A stretch of DNA of 64,000 bases, taken from Tritrichomonas musculus. Its lineage: Eukaryota; Parabasalia; Tritrichomonadida; Tritrichomonadidae. Positions within the stretch are counted from its first letter, which is position 1; the number at the start of each line of letters is the position of its first letter. The notes below the pieces were generated by a model. That model saw only the letters and a program-made list of their open reading frames with translations, made no database searches and was not told where the DNA came from. The translations under genes were made by a program, and so were the position numbers. Where the stretch lies: NCBI GenBank assembly GCA_039105265.1, contig JAPFFF010000027.1, positions 1,240,001 to 1,304,000 of the forward strand, written 5' to 3'. This document shows, piece by piece, positions 42,570 through 54,497 of this stretch.

Positions 42570-42622
42570 ATTTTGTCCCTCCGAAGTTTTTGAAGGGGCA
42601 AAATATATGGAAAAAGATTTTT
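42551..42622. repeat. Near-perfect inverted repeat (hairpin)
   Basis: About 27-bp arms: AAAAATCTTTTTTCCATATA plus TTTTG on the left (42551-42579), and its reverse complement with one or two differences on the right (42596-42622). The loop is 16 nt. It sits exactly between the minus-strand Sel1 relic and the plus-strand peptidase relic. Confidence 0.7.
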
Positions 42623-42995
42623 ATTCCTATCAAGTTGTTACAAATTTATATTTTGGTCAAATTTTGTTAGAAATCGCACGATTATGTAACAGAAAGGCAT
42701 CCATTCTTGGATTCAACTCATTTGCAACCCTTACACTTACACAACGGATGGCCTTAAACGGTGGCATAGCATTGAATTTTATTAATGATCTTCACAAAAA
42801 GCACCACTACGAACTTTGATGAAGAATTACTTCGATCATATTTTCCAGTAGATAATGTAATGAAAGGCCTCTTTTAATGGCTTCATCCATATATGGAATG
42901 GACGTTTAGCAACGAGAATCTGATCGAATTCGAACAAACCTAAAAAAGACAGCAAAGTTGATGTCTAGCATGAAGACTTTAAATATTATGAAGTT
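42607..42995 (+). pseudogene. M3-family metallopeptidase (oligopeptidase/Dcp type) relic
   Basis: The frame 42607-42819 reads ILLEIARLCNRKASILGFNS, then FATLTLTQRMALNGGIALNF and INDLHKK. This matches the M3 segment normally written LRHEKAxLLGF..YA......MA.....V..FL.DL. After a short jump, NFDEELLRSYFPVDNVMKGLF (42808-42871) matches the later DEEELRPYFPLENVLEGLF segment. The HExxH catalytic region is not present. What remains is a collapsed internal fragment with a large deletion between the two blocks. The Dcp-like flavour suggests a gene of bacterial origin, which is inference. Confidence 0.6.
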
Positions 42996-43477
42996 TTTGA
43001 CAAAAATAAACGGTGAAACAAATTAGCGGTTTTTAAGCTGATTGGCATCCAAGAACACTTTACAATTTTTCGTTTTATAATTTATATATCCTAACCAATT
43101 AGAATTAAATATTGATTTTTTCTTATTTAATATGTTTATATATATATTTATACTTATGTCTATATTTAATAATAAGTTTTTTCTGATTATCTTTTAAGAA
43201 ATTTATTAATAATTTTAGCTTTTTTTTTCCGGAAAAAAGTTGTTAGAAAAACTCTAAATATAACCATATTGTTGTCAATTTTTTTTGAATACATCAAAAT
43301 TTTTATTATTTAAATACGTCATATCTTGATCAAAAAGATATTTTTATTTAATTTAATTGATTATTTAATTTATTATTATAATAACATATAATATATTTTG
43401 ATAATCTTTAAAACTAAAACGAAAATTCTTTATAAATTCAACTAAATTCTTTTGTGAAGTGGTTTATATAATTTTAC

Positions 43478-43482
43478 TTCAC
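43478..43482 (+). promoter_or_regulatory. TCACA initiator of the ankyrin gene
   Basis: TCACA, with +1 A at 43480, is 20 nt before ATG 43500, an exact fit to TCAYW. Confidence 0.5.
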
Positions 43483-43499
43483 AAAAATAATTGAAAATT

Positions 43500-44645
43500 A
43501 TGGATATCGAAAAGTATTTAAAAACGATGAGAACAATACAAAATGCTTTGTTAGATGTAATTGATTCAGAAAATGATAAAGAAATAAAATATCAGTCATT
43601 TCTTGAATTATTAAATCAATTGCACATCAAAGAAAATCCCAATGAATTCAGATCATTTCTTCATTTATTATTAAAAATAGCCAAAAATCATCATAGTACC
43701 AACCTTTTCATGGTTGTTCAAAATATTTTAACTCATTTTTATGATGATATTAATCAAAATTTTTTAAATTCTGAAATTTTTACCTTTTTTAAAAGCAACA
43801 AAAAAATTCTTTTATTTCTTATAAAATCAAAAATGCTTATTATTGATCAATATGTTGTTTCAATACTCAAAAAAGACCAATATTCAACATTTTTCTTTCC
43901 AGAAATCCAAAACTTCTTAGAAAAAGATAAAATTGAAGAAATTTCTAAAAATATATCAGATGATTTCGAAATAAAACGACAAATTGGTGAAAATGATTCA
44001 TATATTTGCCAACTTATACGTAATGATTCAATTGACGAATTCATTAATTATGTGAATAATGCAAGTATTTCACTAACCAGCGAAATTCCTTCATCAATAT
44101 ATGAAACAAATTCATTTTTATACAAGCATGATAAAACGACATTAATTGAATATGCTGCTTTTTTTGGTTCAATTCAAATCTTCAAATATTTGAAAATGAA
44201 TATAAAAACCATCAGTGGTCCAATATGGTCATATGCAATTTATTCAAATAAACCAGAAATATGTCATCTTCTTGAAGAAAGTGATATTAGTGCATCACTT
44301 AAAGACAAAGATCTTAATAAATCAATTAAATGTTTTCATAAAGATATCACTGATTACATTTTGTATAAAATAAAGTTTAATTGTCCAATGTCAAAGCTTT
44401 TGAAATACTACAATTTCGAATATATTCAAGAGGTATATATCAAAGAAACTATGCTTGTAGATTTCTGCGCTTTTGATTATACTTTTTTTGTTGAATTGTT
44501 TTTAAATAGTCAAAATGCAAATCAAAAAATAGGATATGGCAGAACACTACTCTATTTTGCTACCAAAAATAATAACTTTGAAATTGTTAAATTATTATTA
44601 TCAATTCAGGATATTGATATCAATTTCATACAGATTCTGATATAA
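43500..44645 (+). CDS. DUF3447/ankyrin-repeat protein, 381 aa, probably 3'-truncated
   Basis: The N-terminal about 180 residues follow the trichomonad DUF3447/ankyrin family: a helical region with short Leu-rich turns, then ENDSYICQLIRNDSIDEFIN. Ankyrin-like units follow at about 210-380 (KTTLIEYAAFFGSIQIFKYL, IWSYAIYSNKPEICHLLEE, RTLLYFATKNNNFEIVKLLL). Family members usually continue with many more ankyrin repeats. Here the frame ends in IDINFIQILI and stops, and matching repeats reappear at 45267 and 45845. ATG 43500 is chosen because it follows an initiator at 20 nt. It is probably a protein-interaction protein without catalytic motifs. It may be expressed in shortened form. Confidence 0.75.
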   Translation: MDIEKYLKTMRTIQNALLDVIDSENDKEIKYQSFLELLNQLHIKENPNEFRSFLHLLLKIAKNHHSTNLFMVVQNILTHFYDDINQNFLNSEIFTFFKSNKKILLFLIKSKMLIIDQYVVSILKKDQYSTFFFPEIQNFLEKDKIEEISKNISDDFEIKRQIGENDSYICQLIRNDSIDEFINYVNNASISLTSEIPSSIYETNSFLYKHDKTTLIEYAAFFGSIQIFKYLKMNIKTISGPIWSYAIYSNKPEICHLLEESDISASLKDKDLNKSIKCFHKDITDYILYKIKFNCPMSKLLKYYNFEYIQEVYIKETMLVDFCAFDYTFFVELFLNSQNANQKIGYGRTLLYFATKNNNFEIVKLLLSIQDIDINFIQILI

Positions 44646-44649
44646 TATT

Positions 44650-45260
44650 ATTATAAAGTTTTAATATGATTTTCAAATGATATTCGTTTATTTTTTTAAA
44701 ATGAAATTCAATAGTCACCAAGATTTAAATAAAATTTCATTCTTTTAATATAATGAAATTTCAAAGAAATATGTTTTAAATGAAATTTCATTTATTTAAT
44801 TAACAATCTAATTCATTAAATTCTTTTATAATTGGGTTTTAATTCTAATGTTTCAATGTAATTTCAATTAAATTAACCAATTACATCCAAAACATTTTTT
44901 TTTAAATTACATTACAAATCCAATTGTTTAATGATATTTAAAATAAAATGTTTTTATGAACTGAAAATAATTAAAATAAAAATGTTTTTATTGGATTCTA
45001 AATAATTAATTTTGATGATATTATTAATTTAACAGTTTAATGATATTTTATATGGTTTGATTTAAATAAAATTTGAATGCATTTATTAAATATAATTCAA
45101 AATTTCAAATATTTGAATATAATTTCAATCCAAACATTTTAATAAAATTTGAAATTGTATTATTTAATTCAGTTTTTTGATATAATTGTTTATTGGATTT
45201 TATATTATCCTTATTATTACAATTTCAAACTTAATACTTTAAATGAAATTCACACTTTTT
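44650..45260. repeat. AT-rich degenerate short-repeat block within the ankyrin locus
   Basis: Variants of AAATGAAATTTCATTT, AAATAAAATTTCA and TTTAATGATATTT recur every few tens of bases on both strands, with no coding potential. A similar block fills 45505-45800. They separate ankyrin-coding fragments that otherwise keep their order. Confidence 0.5.
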
Positions 45261-45266
45261 TTTAAT

Positions 45267-46239
45267 GAAACAGTATTATATGTTGCAATTGAACAAAATA
45301 ATATTGATATTTGTAAACTTTTATTTTCTAAGCCAAATATTGATACCAATTTATTGCATGTTTTATTTATTTTGTATTTTAATAAAGTTTAATTGTATAA
45401 TTGCATCACATTCCAAATCACTATCATATTTTATACCATTTATAAAACTAAAAGATTTAACAGAATTCATAGCATTATTATTCCAAATAAAATTTTAATC
45501 TTTTTGATTTAATATAATTCAAATTATTGCATTTAATTACATTCAAGAATGAAAAATTTAAATAAAATTCCAAAATTTAGTTTTTAAATAACATACAAGT
45601 TTAATACAAATGCTTTCATTTAATTTGATTCGAAATATTATCATGGAATTCAAAATCAATTTATCATATAGAGTTTAAATTTTTGCTGTTTTCATCAAAT
45701 TATAAATAAAAAAATCAAATACAATTATACCATCAACTCTTTCAATATAATTTATATATAAATAATTCAATAAAATTAACATTTTAATATTATAAACATA
45801 ATTTGTATTTATGTGTTGAATATAGTTCTGAATTATAATTATATAAACATCCATTGTATCTTGCTGTTGAAAATAATAATATTGAAATTGTCAAACTTTT
45901 ATTATCAAATGAAAATACTGATGTTAATTGCGGATCCATTTTATTTTATAATTAAACACAATTCCCAACTTATTCATTTTATGATGACAATAACTCCGAT
46001 ACATATCAAGTTGATTTGTGAAATTTTATTGGATTTAAAATCAATTGTTCAGTTCACTAAAAATTTTTTCACAATTCAGCATTAGAAATGGCACTACGAA
46101 AAAATTATGTAGAGATTGTTAAATGCTTATTAAATCATAAAAGTATATCAGTGCCAGGTTATTATGAAGAAATAACAGATAATGAGGAGTTAAAACAATT
46201 GCTGAGAAAATATAAGAGGCACAGATATCATTACTAAAA
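45267..46239 (+). pseudogene. Displaced ankyrin repeats of the 43500 gene
   Basis: Three blocks are recognisable. TVLYVAIEQNNIDICKLLFS is at 45270. HPLYLAVENNNIEIVKLLLS with NENTDVN is at about 45848. A proper C-terminus at 46080-46238 (SALEMALRKNYVEIVKCLLN then a charged tail RKYKRHRYHY and stop) ends the set. Their order agrees with one ankyrin gene running from 43500 to 46238 whose middle is broken by AT-rich sequence, stops and frame changes. Confidence 0.65.
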
Positions 46240-47351
46240 AAGAACCTTTTTAACTTTTTATATCTCTTTTTTATTTGTTATTTAGTGAATTTAAATGTGA
46301 TTCTAACTATGAAAGACTTTCAAATTTTTGTTCAGATGAAATTGAATATTATTATTTGCTGCGATTAATGTTTTTATTTCAAAACAAATAAACAGCATCT
46401 GATGTACATTTGGTTTTGACAATATTTTAATAAGCCTTTAAAAAAAATGCCAAGAATATTTGTGATTTGTGTTAACATAACACTTTTAATTGATTTTAAA
46501 GAAGAGCTTCATATGTGATTTGTGTTAATGATAAACATTTAATAAAAGAATAATTACCAATATCCAAAAAATATCACTTCGTGTATATTTTAATACATGA
46601 TGAAAATACTATTCATAAAACTTTTTCTCTTTATTTTTCTAGATCATTTCCGATCACCTATAATTAAATAATAAATTTGGCAAAATGTACTACTTGCATG
46701 ATTTAAAATTGTATTTAAAATGAAATAGCAAAAACTTCATTAAATATGGCAATTGAAAAGAAAAATTAATAGAAAAATTATTATCAAATCCTTTTCAATA
46801 AGAGAAAAAGCTTTATCGCACATTTTTCAAAAAGAAATATTCATACTATTTTATCATACTCACATTCATAAATCTGGTTTATTTTGCGTAGTGTCAGACA
46901 AAAATTAACAATATCAACCATCATCTGATTATTATTAAAATCTAAGTTCAATGGTTTACTAATTCATTTGGATGTTTTTCCCTCTTTGATTTACAAGCTG
47001 TTTTCACAAGTCTCAAAGAATGATTTGTACAAAATGAATACAACAATCTTTACGTGATATTAATATATAATAATTCTTTTTATATTATTTCATTTTATAT
47101 CTATCTGCTGTTCTTTATACATAATAATATTAAAAGATATATCATTTTTTAATATTTTACACTTGTAAAAAATAAATCATTCAATATTTGAAATAAATTC
47201 TTAGAAACCGTAAGTTTACTGGTGAAAATTAAAAAAAAAAAGTTTATTTTAACGTTGTTTCATTATTTATTCTCCAATCATAAAATCTTTGTAATAGTCT
47301 CAATTTTTTCTATTGCATTCAAAATATTATATGGTTTACAAATAAAAAACT
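46240..47351. other. Gene-free stretch
   Basis: AT-rich, with no gene or clear repeat. One TGTCAGAC resembling the 12358 element's terminal motif occurs at 46894 without a partner. Confidence 0.5.
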
Positions 47352-47443
47352 TATACTCTTCTCAATTAACCTTATAAGGTTTACAAATAGAGTATACTCT
47401 ATTGAGTACCTTAGACTTAATAAGGTTAATTGAGAAGAGTATA
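47352..47443. repeat. 24-bp perfect hairpin with an 18-bp palindrome in its loop
   Basis: TATACTCTTCTCAATTAACC plus TTAT (47352-47375) pairs exactly with 47420-47443. The 44-nt loop contains the perfect palindrome AATAGAGTATACTCTATT (47386-47403). A cruciform is likely; it could be a tiny foldback element. Confidence 0.8.
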
Positions 47444-47528
47444 TAGAATTTCAACTTATGGTAAAATTTGAATATCATTACAGCATTCAATTTTGAGAAT
47501 ATTCGGAATATGCGATTATGATAAAACA

Positions 47529-48785
47529 AGAAGGCCGGAAGCAGAAAAATAACGTGTTTTTCTATTCAATTTAAAATGGATTTTTTCGAATAACAAAAAG
47601 ATATTTGTTTAATTATAGTTATTTATAATATAATATATTTTATTGATAATTGGAAAAGCTGTTTTGTTTTTTCTTAGTACCAGAGTTTCTTCCAGAAAAA
47701 GCATTTTAAAATACCATTTTTTATAATTGCTTTTAGCTTATGTTTCATCATAAATTAATTTGTCAAAATTCTATTCTGTGCATTTTTAAATAAGCTGGAT
47801 AAATTTTGGAGAAAACTGTTGAAGGAATTTTGGAAAATTATATGCCGAAATTTTACTTTCTGAATAAAAAAACGTATTTTTTTTTCTGAGCATCATTCTT
47901 ATATTTTTCTGGGAGCATTGAAATGTTTTGAGAGCATCATCCTTATATTTTTGGCTTGTTATTTGGTCAATAAATTCAAAAATTCAATATCGTCTGAAAT
48001 CACCTATTAACTTTTTTTCTCAAATTTTTATTGATTTTTTTCACAATTTTTATTGATTTATAAAATTCAATTCTTATTTGTTCATAAGCCATTATTTTTA
48101 TTTGCATTGACCAATTTGTTACCATAAAATCTGCTTCCTCTTAAATAGAACCGAAAAAATGGAATAAATATTCGCAAAATGATCATTCAACGCATTCATT
48201 ACCGAGATTAAAATTGATCATCGTCATCCAGAATTTCTCAAGATTATCAGCTTTCTTTGATTTTATTCATACTTAACAGCATTATATGCATACTATTTCT
48301 AACTACAAATATTCAAGCAAATGGTTCTGACCACTTAATACATTTCTTTTAAAATATTATATAAAAAATCTTAATTTTTAATTAATTATTTTTCTTTAAA
48401 TGTTTTTTATGCAATTTGTTCTGATTAAAACGTATTTTTTTAGTTAAATCCTATTTGATTTTTCCATTATGTTTTTTTTTACTTGAAATGAAATCTGTAA
48501 GGAAATATTTTACTGTCATCAATGTTGATTTCTTTCTTCTTTGATGATTTGTTTCTTAACAATAATAAATAATATAGAATCTTTAAGGGCCATTTTAGGA
48601 TTGAAAAATAGATAATATAATAACTTTTTGAATATTTTTTATATCTATGTTAAAAACATATTTATCTTTAAAAATCTTCAAAAATATTTTCATATTTTTT
48701 TATATATAATGTTTTAAAGCTTATTAATGAAATTATATGCTTGCTTTATTTTTCAGATCATAAAAAGCTCTGCTTCCGGCCTTCT
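47529..48785. mobile_element. 1257-bp non-autonomous TIR element with 8-bp TSD
   Basis: AGAAGGCCGGAAGCAGA begins at 47529 and its exact reverse complement ends at 48785 (17 bp, no mismatch). ATAAAACA directly flanks both ends (47521-47528, 48786-48793). The interior is AT-rich and non-coding. An 8-bp duplication fits hAT or some Mutator-like families, but the end sequence does not resemble typical hAT ends, so the superfamily is left open. Confidence 0.85.
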
Positions 48786-49000
48786 ATAAAACATAAAAAA
48801 TGAATAATAAAAATTAAAAAAAAATAATTTCAATATTTTATAATATTTTATATATTTAATATTAATGTTTGTTTTTATCTTAGTTCCTCTTTAATTATAT
48901 TTTTTTTTACGATATTAATAAAAAAATAATTGAATAAATAAAGAAAATAAAATTAACCCAAGGCCAATTTTTTCACTAAGATTTAACTTTTTGATATATA

Positions 49001-50459
49001 GTTGGTGGACATAATTCTGTTTTGGAGACATAATTATGTTTTCACATCATTTCTATATATTCAAATTGGACTTTTAAAAAAACAATTGTAGAACAATTAA
49101 TATCATATTGGATACATTTTATTCCCCGATTTTCATTCACTTTTATCAAACTAAATTTGATCATAAATATGATATCGAATTTTTAATTTCTGAATATTTT
49201 TTTATTATTTGAAAAAAATTATTATTTACTTTTCATCTATATTTAAAATGTATCATTATTATTTATTGAAATAAAATAGATAATTAGAAAAAATGGTTTC
49301 ATTTTCATTTCACTACTCAAAAAACTCATTTCATATCACATTTCATGCTTTTACCATAAAAAAAAGGTTGTTTAATATGCTCTAACATAGTTATTATTTT
49401 AGAATATAATGTATATATTATATTTTAGAAAAAAATTTATTGAAATAATAATTATATAAAAAGAAAAAGTGTTTTCAAAATATGACAAAAATCATTCATA
49501 CAAAATTACTAATTTTGAAAAATGAGTTTATTTTATTTCAAATTAGATGCAGTATTAATCATCTATATGATGCATATAATATATTAAATATAATAATATG
49601 GTTGAAAAAGAATCAATCTTGGAAAAATTTCATTTTTCTTTTTTTCATTCAAAATCATTCATAAATCACTCATACATAATTGATATGATTTCAGAATTAC
49701 ATTATTTGATAATACATACAATGAAATATATTATTAATCCTCTAAAAATCATTGTTGCCCATCAAGATTTCAGGTTTTTCTAAGAAATATACAAATTACA
49801 CTTTTTTATTTTTTTCTATTATAATAGTATTAAAAATAGCAATTAATCAATAAATATTAGGTAAGTATAGAAGAACTATTAAAATAATGAAAATAATTTC
49901 TCAATGTCTAAAATTGAAAGTCTTTTTAAGTTATTTCAGAAGTTACTCTTTTTCATTAAGGTAATAGATCTTGAGTAGAACCGCCAATTTTATTCTTTCA
50001 ATATCATTATACTATATGCATTATATCAAATATTTAAATAAAAATTTAAAAGTTTTTATTTTTTATTGGAAAAAAACAAAAAAGTGATATGATTTTTAAC
50101 TTTATTTTGTGCATCAAAATTTTCTTATATGAAAGTTTTTAGATATCAATTATCTGACAAAATTATATCATTACTGATTATGAATTAATGATATTATTAT
50201 TAAATCCCAAGTTTCAATTATTGAGAATAAAATAAGCATTTTAACTTTTTTTTACATTAATGGCAAAATTTCATATAAATCACAAATATAATAGCTCATT
50301 TAATTAAATAATGATGTACATAAAATACATTAATAAAGTATATAATATTATCAAATTATCTTTAAAAAGTATTGAGAAAAATGTGTTTTATTTTTGTGTA
50401 CCATTCAAAAAGTTGAGCAAACATGATTATGTCCCAAAAACATAATTATGTCCACCAAC
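49001..50459. mobile_element. 1459-bp element with about 43-bp TIRs and TA target site
   Basis: The left end starts GTTGGTGGACATAATT, the right end reverse-complemented starts the same, and the match continues for about 43 bp with around five mismatches. TA flanks both sides (48999-49000 and 50460-50461), as for Tc1/mariner-type insertions. Each terminal repeat contains GACATAAT twice. The inside has short open frames at 49482-49664 and 49598-49783 with no recognisable transposase, so it is non-autonomous or highly decayed. Confidence 0.8.
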
Positions 50460-51103
50460 TATATCTTCAATCTTTGAAAAAGCTGGAATAATCAATAAAG
50501 CAGCTTCACATTTGGTTCCAATTACCGTTCAGTTATTTTATAAAACTGTTTACATTTGGTTTTTCTTTATAAATCTTTTTGATTAATAATTTTGAAAAGC
50601 CTTTGAAATGTCAACATGATGTTTTGAAAAATTGTGTAGATCTGAATATAGGGGGTTTAACCGTTCGTAAACTGTCAGAAAATAAAAAAAGTAAGATATT
50701 TCATAACAAAATTGATATTTATACTAATTATATTTAATAATTATTAATTAAAATCTCAAATATAAAATCCGTCTATAGGAACCTGTAATTTTGATGAATG
50801 ATAAAATTCAATAGTGCCCTATTCAATTAATATGAAATAATATTATTCATTTTTTTCATTGTAAACTAAATAAAAATACAATATTATGATCAAATTAATA
50901 TTTTAGATAAAAGAATGATATAATTATAGAAAATATTTTCTAAATATTAAAGTTTTTTGGAAAATTTGCATTATTTGATTAATATATAAATAATTAAAGA
51001 TTTATTAATATATAATGAATTTTCATTACATTTAATTTTTAAATATTTTTTTATTTTATTTCAAGAGCACTTTTTCTTCAAGATATTTCCAGAGATTTGG
51101 AAA

Positions 51104-51187
51104 AATTATAAATTCATTAATGAAGTGATTTTGAATTCTTGACTTCATTAATAAATTATAAATTCATTAGTGAAGTGATTTTGAATT
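51104..51187. repeat. Direct repeat, 34 bp at 50-bp spacing
   Basis: AAATTATAAATTCATTA(A/G)TGAAGTGATTTTGAATTC occurs at 51104 and 51154 with one difference. Confidence 0.75.
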
Positions 51188-52831
51188 CATAATTTCATTT
51201 ACTTTTATTATTACGGTTCATTTTCTATTTTGCTCTTCCAATTAGTAGGCCTTATTTTTTTTACATCACAAATTCTATAAACGTCTTCTTAAGGTCTTTT
51301 TTAGTAAAATAACGTTTTTTTGATTTGTAAAAGGGGAACCGATTTGAGCTTTTTATCAAATTTGGATTTTTGATTTTTAAATATGATAAATAATTTTAAT
51401 TTTCAATTCTGATAAAATGTTAATTAGTAATAAAAAAAATTTATCGTAGCAAAAAAAAGATATGATAAAAAAGATGTTTTTCATTCAAAAATTTAAACTT
51501 TTTGATACAAATCCTAATTTTATATTCAATTTTTATTTTTTATTCTCTAATGAATTCGAATAATATGTTTATATCTTTTTATTAAATAGAGTAATTAAAA
51601 AAATATCATATAATAATACTTATATATATACTCAAATTATATATAATAATTATTTTGATAAAATATTAAACCTAAAATAAGATATGCATTAAATTAATAG
51701 TATCTGCATTTAAAGAAAAAAACGTTATTTAATGAGTAGATAACGTATTTTTTGTTTAATAAATAATCATTATTTTGATAAACAAAAAATATTTATTAAA
51801 AAAAGAATAAGTAATTCAATTAAATATGCGTTTAAAACAATTATTTATTATTCGTTTACATTAAAATTTAATATTTCAAATAAATTATAATTAATTTTTC
51901 CAATTTTTGATTTTTAAATAGCAAATTTATTGTCCATTGAGTTGTATAAGATGATATTGAATCTTTTAAATGCGGAAATAAGTGTATTTTGAAAAAGAAT
52001 TATGTATATTTTAAATAACAATTCAATACTAAAGTTTATATAAAAATAGGTTTTTTTCGAGTGAAACGAAATCATTGAACTGGAATATTAATTTTTCTGC
52101 ATTTTCAGCCAAAATTGATAATTAATTCTTTAAAAAAATTAATATTTCCAAATCATATTATATATACAAAAAGTTGTTTCGGAAATATTCAATTTTTTGG
52201 AAAAAAAAAAGTAATAATTGAAAAAGTTTTGAAATAAAAATTACTGGCTTTCAAAACATAAAGATTTTATATCAAAAAGTTATTTGGAAATAGTTCAAAT
52301 TTTTTTTTGAATAAACTTACTCAGAAATATTATATATTGAATTATCTTTTTATTCCTACGATGAGTATTCTTTATTTATTCTCTTTGAAATTAATATACT
52401 TATTTTTATAACTATATTAATTATGGATTACTGAATGTATTTCTATGTGTCAAAAAACACTTAATTGTATAAAAAATCTTGAAATAAAAGATTATTAATA
52501 TATATTTTATTCTATATATATTTTAGGTTCCATTATATATTTTATATTATATAAATGTATTTTAAAATATTTTATATTTATTTGTATATCTTCATTTTTT
52601 TTAACAAAAAAAATTGAGGCAAAAATCCCCCTTTGATTTGTAGTATTAATGAAACTTTTTGAATGCGAATAAATTTTTTTTATTTTATGAAGAATCAAAA
52701 ATAATATTATTTGATTTGAAAAACATTTTACTATTTTATCATTTTATTTTTAAATTATTTAAAACATTTTTAATATAAAAAAATAATTGTAGATCAAGAT
52801 AAAAATAAAAAACTAATATCGAGAAAATAAC

Positions 52832-52895
52832 GTATTTACAATTGTAATTACAATTGTAATTTTTAAACGGACAAGTTGTATACAATTGTAAATAC
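52832..52895. repeat. 15-bp inverted repeat
   Basis: GTATTTACAATTGTA at 52832-52846 is mirrored at 52881-52895, with extra TACAATTGTA palindromes between. Confidence 0.7.
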
Positions 52896-54096
52896 AAAAA
52901 CCAAGGCTTACCAATTAGTATTTTAATATTATATTTTAAAAAATATAAATGAAATAGGCTATATTTTGATAGAAATTTTTATAACTATATCTAATTTTAA
53001 CATTTGAAAAAGTTTTTATCTCTCAGAAAAATAAAAAATGAATTTTTTAATGTTAGTATATATATTTTTTAATACTTATGGTATTTATATATATATAAAT
53101 ATTAATATAGTATAATAATATATTATTTATTTAATAAAATTTATCTTTTTTAATCTTAATGAAATTTTTTGACACTTTATGAAATATATCTGAATACCCG
53201 TTTTTTGCATACCGTGCTCTCAATTTTCCGGGGGAATTTTTGACATTAAAAATTGAATAAATTTCTCAGAAAATAAAAAAGAAAATTCTGAAGAAAAAAT
53301 AAAAAAATACTCAAATAAGTGACAATTCTTTTTTTCGACTCAGAAATCTTTGAAAAAGTATAGAAAAAAAAAGACGTTTATCGAAATATACGTTTAAATA
53401 CGTTTTTTGAAGGAAAAAATCGTTCATTTCCAGCAATAGGCATAAGTTGATGAAAGGATATTTTGGCCATAAAATCAGTACATGCTGCTACTTCAATTCA
53501 TGATGCTCTTTTGAATTTTTAGAAAAAATGATATTTTGTTTTTTTGATAATAATTCAATAACTTTTATGAAAAGCAAATATAAGACTTGCATCAGATTTT
53601 GGAAGACATTCTCTACAAAAGCTATTATTCAGGTTATCCACCATTTTTTGTTTTATTCAAAAAGTTTTCATTAATCATTGATTATTCTACTTTTTAAGAA
53701 AACCTACTTTATTTCGACAGTAGTAATGGTAAGGAGGGCTACGTGTCTTCGACCCTCCGCCCATCCTTACAGCCGAAAAACAGCTACTTTTAAAAATGAG
53801 ACACCCCTCAAACCATGTCAAATTTGGGGATTCTGAGGTGAAGAATCATTTGGGAATTTTTTGTTTTTCAAGTGAAATACCACTCAACCATGTCAAATTC
53901 GTGAATCATGAGTGTAAAATTCATTTGCATATTTTTATTTTCGGGTGATCAATGGAAGAGTTTTCAGACAGGTTTTTCAGCCGATTTTCATGAAATTATA
54001 CATCTGATAAAAAAGTAAAAAAAATGATTTTTCATAAGAAGAAATAACCTCAAACTTTTTTTAATAAATTTTTTTATCCGGTATACAAATAATAAA

Positions 54097-54363
54097 ATGG
54101 CTACAAGAATTGAAAAACTTAATGAATTCATCAACGATTTTTACAGATCAGTTGACGATATCAACGAAATAGAAACCGTTGAAGATATTTTAAATAATTT
54201 ACCATTTGAAGAAGATGAAGATTACGAAGATGCTGTTGAAATGTTAGATTATTTATACGGCATTGATGATATCAACAAAAGATTAACTGCAGCATATAAC
54301 GATGATGAAGCTATGGACGATAAAATAACAACCATAGATGTAATACTCGCAACATTGTTTTAA
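54097..54363 (+). CDS. Polinton small acidic protein, 88 aa
   Basis: First gene of the element. It is rich in Asp and Glu (FEEDEDYEDAVEMLDYL) and predicted helical, with no recognised domain. It lies between the GC-rich left-end strip and the next structural gene. Function is unknown; it could be a regulatory or scaffold-like protein. Confidence 0.6.
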   Translation: MATRIEKLNEFINDFYRSVDDINEIETVEDILNNLPFEEDEDYEDAVEMLDYLYGIDDINKRLTAAYNDDEAMDDKITTIDVILATLF

Positions 54364-54464
54364 AAATGATTTTTCAGAAAAATGGAATTGTTATTTTTGC
54401 GTTTCATTTCATGAAACTTCATTATCGAAGATAACTTTGCAAAGCAAACTTCGTGAATTTGACC

Positions 54465-54492
54465 GCAAACGGAATTGTTATTTTTGCGAAAA
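54465..54492 (+). repeat. Repeated Polinton motif, copy 1
   Basis: GACCGCAAACGGAATTGTTA plus TTTTTGC recurs at 62377-62403. A shorter GGAATTGTTATTTTTGC copy is at 54383. All are in intergenic positions, so a regulatory or processing role is possible. Confidence 0.6.
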
Positions 54493-54497
54493 AGTAA

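Larger units (their letters stand above)
50460..53716. other. Gene-free AT-rich stretch
   Basis: No gene is supported over about 3.2 kb. It contains a 50-bp-spaced direct repeat (51104) and a small hairpin (52832). Confidence 0.5.

Noticed and set aside
46894-46901. TGTCAGAC, possible second copy of the 12358 transposon end
   Set aside because: No partner inverted repeat or extended similarity nearby.
49482-49783. Small open frames in the TA-flanked element as transposase remains
   Set aside because: No DDE, helix-turn-helix or other transposase motif could be seen; the composition is that of AT-rich random frames or vague ankyrin-like sequence.
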